Positions 17,209 to 20,780 of a stretch of 20,780 bases of DNA are shown piece by piece (position 1 is the first letter of the stretch; each line of letters opens with the position of its first letter). The stretch is taken from positions 1-20,780 of the forward strand of contig CAMXAS010000008.1 of NCBI GenBank assembly GCA_947179195.1, read 5' to 3'. Under the pieces are notes generated by a model. That model worked only from the letters and a program-made list of their open reading frames with translations, did no database searches and was not told the origin of the DNA. The stretch comes from an uncultured Bacteroidales bacterium. GTDB taxonomy: Bacteria > Bacteroidota > Bacteroidia > Bacteroidales > P3. The position numbers and the translations under genes are program-made.

Positions 17209-17832
17209 ATGTGGTATATGATATTGGGCGTGGCAATCGCCTATCTGTTGGGCAGTATCTCTTTTGCAGTATGGATTGGCCGTATTTTCTATAAGGTCGA
17301 TGTGCGGGAGCATGGCAGCGGCAATGCCGGCACCACGAATACGATTCGCGTATTGGGGTGGAAGCCGGGCCTGTTCGTCTTGCTGTTGGATGCGTTCAAA
17401 GGCTGGCTGGCCATCCATATCGGCGACGGCCTGATGCCGGACTGCTATGCCGGCTGGCAGGAATACTACGATGTTTTATTGGCCGTCAGTGTCCTGCTCG
17501 GGCATATTTTCCCGCTGTTCACGGGCTTCAAGGGCGGCAAGGGCGTGGCCACGATGGTCGGTATCGTCATCGCCCTGTATCCGGAGGCCTTTCTCGGCGC
17601 GTTCGCCGTCTTTATGCTCGTCTTCCTGCTGACGCACTATGTTTCGTTGGCTTCCATACTGGCGTCCATCGTCTTCCCGGTTTTAGACATTTTCGTCTTC
17701 CATCAGGAACACAAGGTACTCGAGATTTTCGCCATCCTCGTGCCGCTGTTGATTATCGTGACGCACCGTAAGAATATCGGCCGTCTGTTGAAAGGCGAGG
17801 AAAGCAAGATGTATATCTGGAAAAAATCCTAA
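17209..17832 (+). CDS. plsY: Glycerol-3-phosphate acyltransferase PlsY
   Basis: Transfers the acyl group of acyl-phosphate to glycerol-3-phosphate, the first step of phospholipid synthesis, in the inner membrane. The 207-residue protein has about six or seven hydrophobic segments. Family motifs are clear: AYLLGSISFAVWIGR (11-25), VREHGSGNAGTTNTIRVLG (32-50), LDAFKG (60-65) and GHIFPLFTGFKGGKGVAT (98-115). The ATG at 17209 lies 22 bases after the preceding stop, so the gene probably ends the long operon that also holds tpiA. Its stop codon overlaps that of tsaD on the other strand (17829-17832). No T-run terminator is visible there. Confidence 0.96.
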   Translation: MWYMILGVAIAYLLGSISFAVWIGRIFYKVDVREHGSGNAGTTNTIRVLGWKPGLFVLLLDAFKGWLAIHIGDGLMPDCYAGWQEYYDVLLAVSVLLGHIFPLFTGFKGGKGVATMVGIVIALYPEAFLGAFAVFMLVFLLTHYVSLASILASIVFPVLDIFVFHQEHKVLEIFAILVPLLIIVTHRKNIGRLLKGEESKMYIWKKS

Positions 17833-18845
17833 CGCGCCTGCCGCGTGTAGGGCACGGTGTCCAACGTACAGAAATCTTTCTGCAACCATTTGAAATAACC
17901 GGCCATGCCGACCATGGCGGCGTTGTCGGTCGTATAGGAGAACGGCGGCAGGAACGTGCGCCAACCGCGTTCGCGCCCGCAGGCCTCTATGCGGCTTCTC
18001 AGCAGCGAATTGGCCGAAACCCCGCCGCCGATGGCGATGTCTTTGATTTGATGCTGTTCCGCCGCTTTGATGAGCTTGTCCAACAGCGTATCGACCACGG
18101 CCTGTTGGATGCAGGCGCAGAGGTCGGCTTGGTTCTCGGCGATGAAATTCGGATTCTGCGCCAAATGGTCGCGCACCAAATAGAGGAACGAGGTCTTGAG
18201 CCCGCTGAAACTGTAATTCAAGTCCGGAATACGCGGTTTGGCCAAGCGGAACGCCTTGGGGTCGCCCGTCTGCGCCAAACGGTCGATGACCGGGCCGCCG
18301 GGATAGGGCAGGCCCATGATTTTGGCCGCCTTGTCGATGGTTTCGCCGGCCGCGTCGTCAATCGTCGTGCCCAAAGTCTCGAAGCGGAAAGGGCTGCATA
18401 CTTTCAGAATCTGCGTATGGCCGCCGGAAACTAGCAGGCAGAGATACGGGAATGCCGGCACGTCTTTCCGTTCGCCGGGTTGTTGGAGGAAATGCGCCAG
18501 CACGTGCGCTTCCAAATGGTTGACCGCCACCATCGGACAGCCCAGCGCCCAGGCCATGCTCTTGGCGAAGGACACGCCGACGAGCAGCGAACCCAGCAGG
18601 CCGGGGCCGCTCGTGAACGCAAGCGCGTCCAAGTCCGAAGCCTTGACGCCGGCCGATTTCAGAGCCGCGTCCACCACCGGCACGATGTTCTCCTGATGCG
18701 CGCGGGAAGCTAATTCCGGCACCACACCGCCGTACATCTCATGCACTTTCTGCCCCGCAATCATGTTGGAAAGCACGCGGTCGTTCTCCAAAACGGCCGC
18801 CGACGTATCGTCGCAGGAAGATTCTATGGCAAGGATAAGGGCCAT
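17829..18845 (-). CDS. tsaD: tRNA threonylcarbamoyladenosine transferase TsaD
   Basis: Kae1/TsaD transfers the threonylcarbamoyl group from threonylcarbamoyl-AMP to A37 of ANN-decoding tRNAs, working with TsaB and TsaE (not in the window). It has 338 residues. The N-terminal ASKHA motif is ALILAIESSCDDTSAAV (2-18). The metal ligands are His110 and His114 in NHLEAH and Asp307 in TTDNAAM. SGGHT (140-144) and AIGGGVSANS (271-280) bind nucleotide. The frame is open further upstream to 18929, but the predicted promoter lies in that stretch and the family N-terminus begins at MALILAIESS, so the ATG at 18845 is chosen. Its ATG overlaps on the opposite strand an in-frame ATG of the divergent tamB-like gene. 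Confidence 0.96.
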   Translation of the reverse strand: MALILAIESSCDDTSAAVLENDRVLSNMIAGQKVHEMYGGVVPELASRAHQENIVPVVDAALKSAGVKASDLDALAFTSGPGLLGSLLVGVSFAKSMAWALGCPMVAVNHLEAHVLAHFLQQPGERKDVPAFPYLCLLVSGGHTQILKVCSPFRFETLGTTIDDAAGETIDKAAKIMGLPYPGGPVIDRLAQTGDPKAFRLAKPRIPDLNYSFSGLKTSFLYLVRDHLAQNPNFIAENQADLCACIQQAVVDTLLDKLIKAAEQHQIKDIAIGGGVSANSLLRSRIEACGRERGWRTFLPPFSYTTDNAAMVGMAGYFKWLQKDFCTLDTVPYTRQAR

Positions 18846-18864
18846 GCGGTTATCTAAAAAATCG

Positions 18865-18872
18865 TATCTTTG
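18865..18872 (+). promoter_or_regulatory. -7 box of the tamB-like gene promoter
   Basis: TATCTTTG, a full TAnnTTTG match. The start point would be near 18878, about 14 bases before the TTG start at 18892. No good TTG is found 19-21 bases upstream, where the tsaD start codon lies, so the promoter may be weak or need an activator. Confidence 0.5.
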
Positions 18873-18877
18873 TATTG

Positions 18878-18885
18878 CAAAGGTA
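18878..18885 (-). promoter_or_regulatory. -7 box of the tsaD promoter
   Basis: Minus strand TACCTTTG at 18885-18878. The -33 region 20 bases upstream reads TTT(T), at about 18909-18906, a partial match. Transcription would start near 18872 and leave a leader of about 27 bases to the ATG at 18845. It faces the plus-strand box at 18865-18872. Confidence 0.55.
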
Positions 18886-18891
18886 AGGAAA

Positions 18892-20780
18892 TTGAAAAGA
18901 ATATTAAAATATGGGGGCGTCTGGCTCAAACGAATCGGCGGATTCCTGTTGATATTCGTATTGGTGCTTTCCGGTTTCCTGCATTCCGTATGGTTCCAGT
19001 CGGCCGCGGGCCGTTATGCGGGCGATTTTTGTAGCCGTTGGTCGGGCTTGGACGTCCATGTCGGCCAATTGCAGTTCAGCCTGTTCAAAAAGGCGGTCCG
19101 GGTCTGTGATTTCCGCGTTTTGGATAAACAGGGCGAACCGATGGTCGAGGCCGAATCGGTGTATCTGTCCTTGTCGAATTATGTATTCCAAGGGGTTGAC
19201 ATCGCGGTGCTTTCCGTACGGCGTCCCCGGATTCATATCATCCGGCGGTCGGCCGACAGCGTTTCGGATTTCAAGGCCTTGCTCACGCAGTTCGGCACGC
19301 TCAAAAAGAACAAGGACAAACGGAACGTGACGTTTATCCGGCGCTTGCGCGTGGAGGAAGGGCTTTTCGTCTATGACAACCGCCCCCAACCGGTGCGTGA
19401 CGACGGGCGCATCGATTTCAAGCATATCGAAGTGCCGGTTTTCGACGCGCGCATCCGCAACCTGCATATTTTCAACCGCCATGTCTGTGCCCGCGTGCAG
19501 TCGCTTTCGGCACGGGAAAAGTGCGGCATCGACGTGCGGCGTCTGAGCGGTTGGGTCGGCTTTGCCCCCGACCGGTTGGTGCTACGGGATTTGGACTTGG
19601 AAACGGCGGATTCCCATATCAAGGGGCTACTGCAATTCGATTACGATTGCCCGCGGGCGTTCCGTGATTTCGCCCATGCCGTCCGCATAGAGGCCGATGT
19701 GGCGAAAGGTTCGCGTTTGGCCACGCAGGATTTGGGCTATTTCGCCAAACCATTGCAGGCTTACCGGCAAACCGTCCTGCTTTCCGGGCAGGTCAGCGGG
19801 CCGCTCAGCGATATTGCGCTCCGTAACCTGGTTGTGCGTTTCGGGCGGGAAAGCCGGCTTTCGGCCGATATCCATTGGCGCGGTTTCCCGGCTTTGCGGG
19901 GCGGGGAGATTGATTTGCGTCTGACGGAACTCAACGTGACGCGTCAAGACTTGCTCGGCATAGAGGATTTCGCTTCGGGCCGCCTGTCGTTGCCGGCCTC
20001 GTTGGACGCTTTGGAATATGCCACGTTGCGGGGCGATTTCAAAGGCGATTTGGAAAAGTTCGACACGCGTTTGGCGCTCCGAACCAACTTGGGCGACGTG
20101 AACGTGGATGTCCGTTCGCAGGATTCGACGCCGGAGCCGCAGTTGAAAGGGCTATTGACGGCCTCCGCGCTCAATGTGGGGCAGTTGACGGGCCGTTCGG
20201 ACTTAATCGGTACGGTGGATGCCGATTTGCAGGTGGCGGTCACGGGGGCGTCTTTAGACGGGATGCGTTACGAACTGGACGGCCGGCTGTTCAACCTGAG
20301 CCTGAAAGGCTATCCGATTGATACCATCGTGCTGAACGGCCAGTTGCGGAAAAATTATTTCCACGGTTCGGTCGTCAGTGCGGAACCGAACCTCAATTTC
20401 AGTTTCGACGGCCTGTTGGATTACGAACAGGCGGAGCCGGTTTCCCGCTACGTGTTGGATGTGCATAAAATCGACCTGCAGGCTTTGGGCTTCGTCAAGG
20501 ATGAACAGCCGTTCACCGTGGGCGGTCAGGTCTCCACCGACTATGTGGGGCATGGTCTGGACGATTTGCTGGGCAATTTAAGCATCCGCAATCTGCAGGT
20601 GGGGCGCCACGGATATACATTTTATCTGCCGAACCTCCAACTGGCCACGCACGAGACGGATTCGCTGCATAAAACCACGGAAGTCACGTCCGATTTCCTG
20701 CGGTTGACGCTCAACGGGCATTATACCATCAGCCGCATTCCGTCCCTTTACAAGGATGTGTTGCACACCTATCTGCCGGG
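18892..20780 (+). CDS. TamB/AsmA-like translocation and assembly protein (N-terminal part, 3' end outside window)
   Basis: The frame is open from 18892 to the right edge (629 codons plus two bases), so the C-terminus is missing. It begins with a basic stretch and a single membrane anchor (KRIGGFLLIFVLVLSGFLHSV), then RYAGDFCSRWSGLDVHVGQLQFSLFKKAVRVCDFRVLDKQGEP. This is the AsmA/TamB N-terminal pattern of anchor, short helix and 'object' strands. The remainder is strand-rich with repeated short blocks (LSGQVSGPLSDIALRNL, LDGRLFNLSL, LNGQLRKNYFHGSV) typical of the beta-groove that spans the periplasm and moves phospholipid between membranes or helps outer-membrane assembly. The start is uncertain: TTG at 18892 follows AAGGTAAGG and the predicted transcript start. 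An in-frame ATG at 18844 would add 16 residues but lies upstream of the -7 box. Confidence 0.85.
   Translation, partial: MKRILKYGGVWLKRIGGFLLIFVLVLSGFLHSVWFQSAAGRYAGDFCSRWSGLDVHVGQLQFSLFKKAVRVCDFRVLDKQGEPMVEAESVYLSLSNYVFQGVDIAVLSVRRPRIHIIRRSADSVSDFKALLTQFGTLKKNKDKRNVTFIRRLRVEEGLFVYDNRPQPVRDDGRIDFKHIEVPVFDARIRNLHIFNRHVCARVQSLSAREKCGIDVRRLSGWVGFAPDRLVLRDLDLETADSHIKGLLQFDYDCPRAFRDFAHAVRIEADVAKGSRLATQDLGYFAKPLQAYRQTVLLSGQVSGPLSDIALRNLVVRFGRESRLSADIHWRGFPALRGGEIDLRLTELNVTRQDLLGIEDFASGRLSLPASLDALEYATLRGDFKGDLEKFDTRLALRTNLGDVNVDVRSQDSTPEPQLKGLLTASALNVGQLTGRSDLIGTVDADLQVAVTGASLDGMRYELDGRLFNLSLKGYPIDTIVLNGQLRKNYFHGSVVSAEPNLNFSFDGLLDYEQAEPVSRYVLDVHKIDLQALGFVKDEQPFTVGGQVSTDYVGHGLDDLLGNLSIRNLQVGRHGYTFYLPNLQLATHETDSLHKTTEVTSDFLRLTLNGHYTISRIPSLYKDVLHTYLP

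Noticed and set aside
18846..18929. Upstream extension of tsaD to 18929
   Set aside because: It overlaps the divergent gene's start and the predicted tsaD promoter, and TsaD proteins start at the MALILAIESS position.
1..20780. Mobile elements, CRISPR, tRNA/rRNA genes, defence islands
   Set aside because: No transposase, integrase, direct-repeat array, cloverleaf or rRNA-like sequence was seen. Non-coding gaps are all under 100 bases, and the genes are core housekeeping or envelope genes.

Overview
The window reads as a chromosomal core-genome segment of a member of the Bacteroidota, most likely the order Bacteroidales. The evidence is a SprA/Sov-type outer-membrane protein of the type IX secretion system, a DoxX-type protein of the kind annotated 'BT_3928 family' in Bacteroides, Bacteroidota-style promoters (TTG, about 20 bases, then TAnnTTTG), AT-rich leaders with little Shine-Dalgarno sequence, and a fairly GC-rich composition that would suit an Alistipes/Rikenellaceae-like genome. 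The family assignment is a guess. Almost every base is coding. I see no tRNA, rRNA, CRISPR array, insertion sequence or phage gene.

Layout. (1) 1-5430 (+): the C-terminal three quarters or so of sprA, cut by the left edge. (2) 5523-5900 (+): gcvH with its own promoter and a good intrinsic terminator. (3) 5994-7097 (+): the ATPase/GTPase ychF. (4) 7117-8816 (-): a two-gene folP-cdaA operon (dihydropteroate synthase and membrane diadenylate cyclase). (5) 8886-17832 (+): a likely six-gene operon with gaps of only 3-30 bases: a duplicated DUF1599 protein, a DoxX/MauE-like membrane protein with a periplasmic C-terminal domain, tpiA, prmA, a very large exported protein of unknown function with an acidic tail, and plsY. 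(6) 17829-18845 (-): tsaD, overlapping plsY tail to tail by 4 bases. (7) 18892 to the right edge (+): the N-terminal part of a TamB/AsmA-like envelope protein, divergent from tsaD.

How it fits together. Several genes serve the cell envelope: sprA (protein export through the outer membrane), tamB-like (bridge between the membranes), plsY (phospholipid synthesis), the DoxX protein and the 1590-residue exported protein. Others are housekeeping genes for glycine cleavage, folate, glycolysis, ribosomal protein L11 methylation, tRNA t6A synthesis and c-di-AMP signalling.

The most interesting signals are regulatory and one orphan protein. The folP-cdaA operon and the tpiA/plsY operon are driven by two promoters laid over each other on opposite strands and offset by 3 bases, so they probably cannot both be occupied. 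tsaD and tamB have -7 boxes facing each other 5 bases apart. The 1590-residue protein looks like a conserved but uncharacterised Bacteroidota envelope protein. It contains a perfect 11-bp inverted repeat and an internal promoter-like motif near its 3' end, just before an 85-residue tail with no lysine or arginine. I found no convincing new defence or mobile system.
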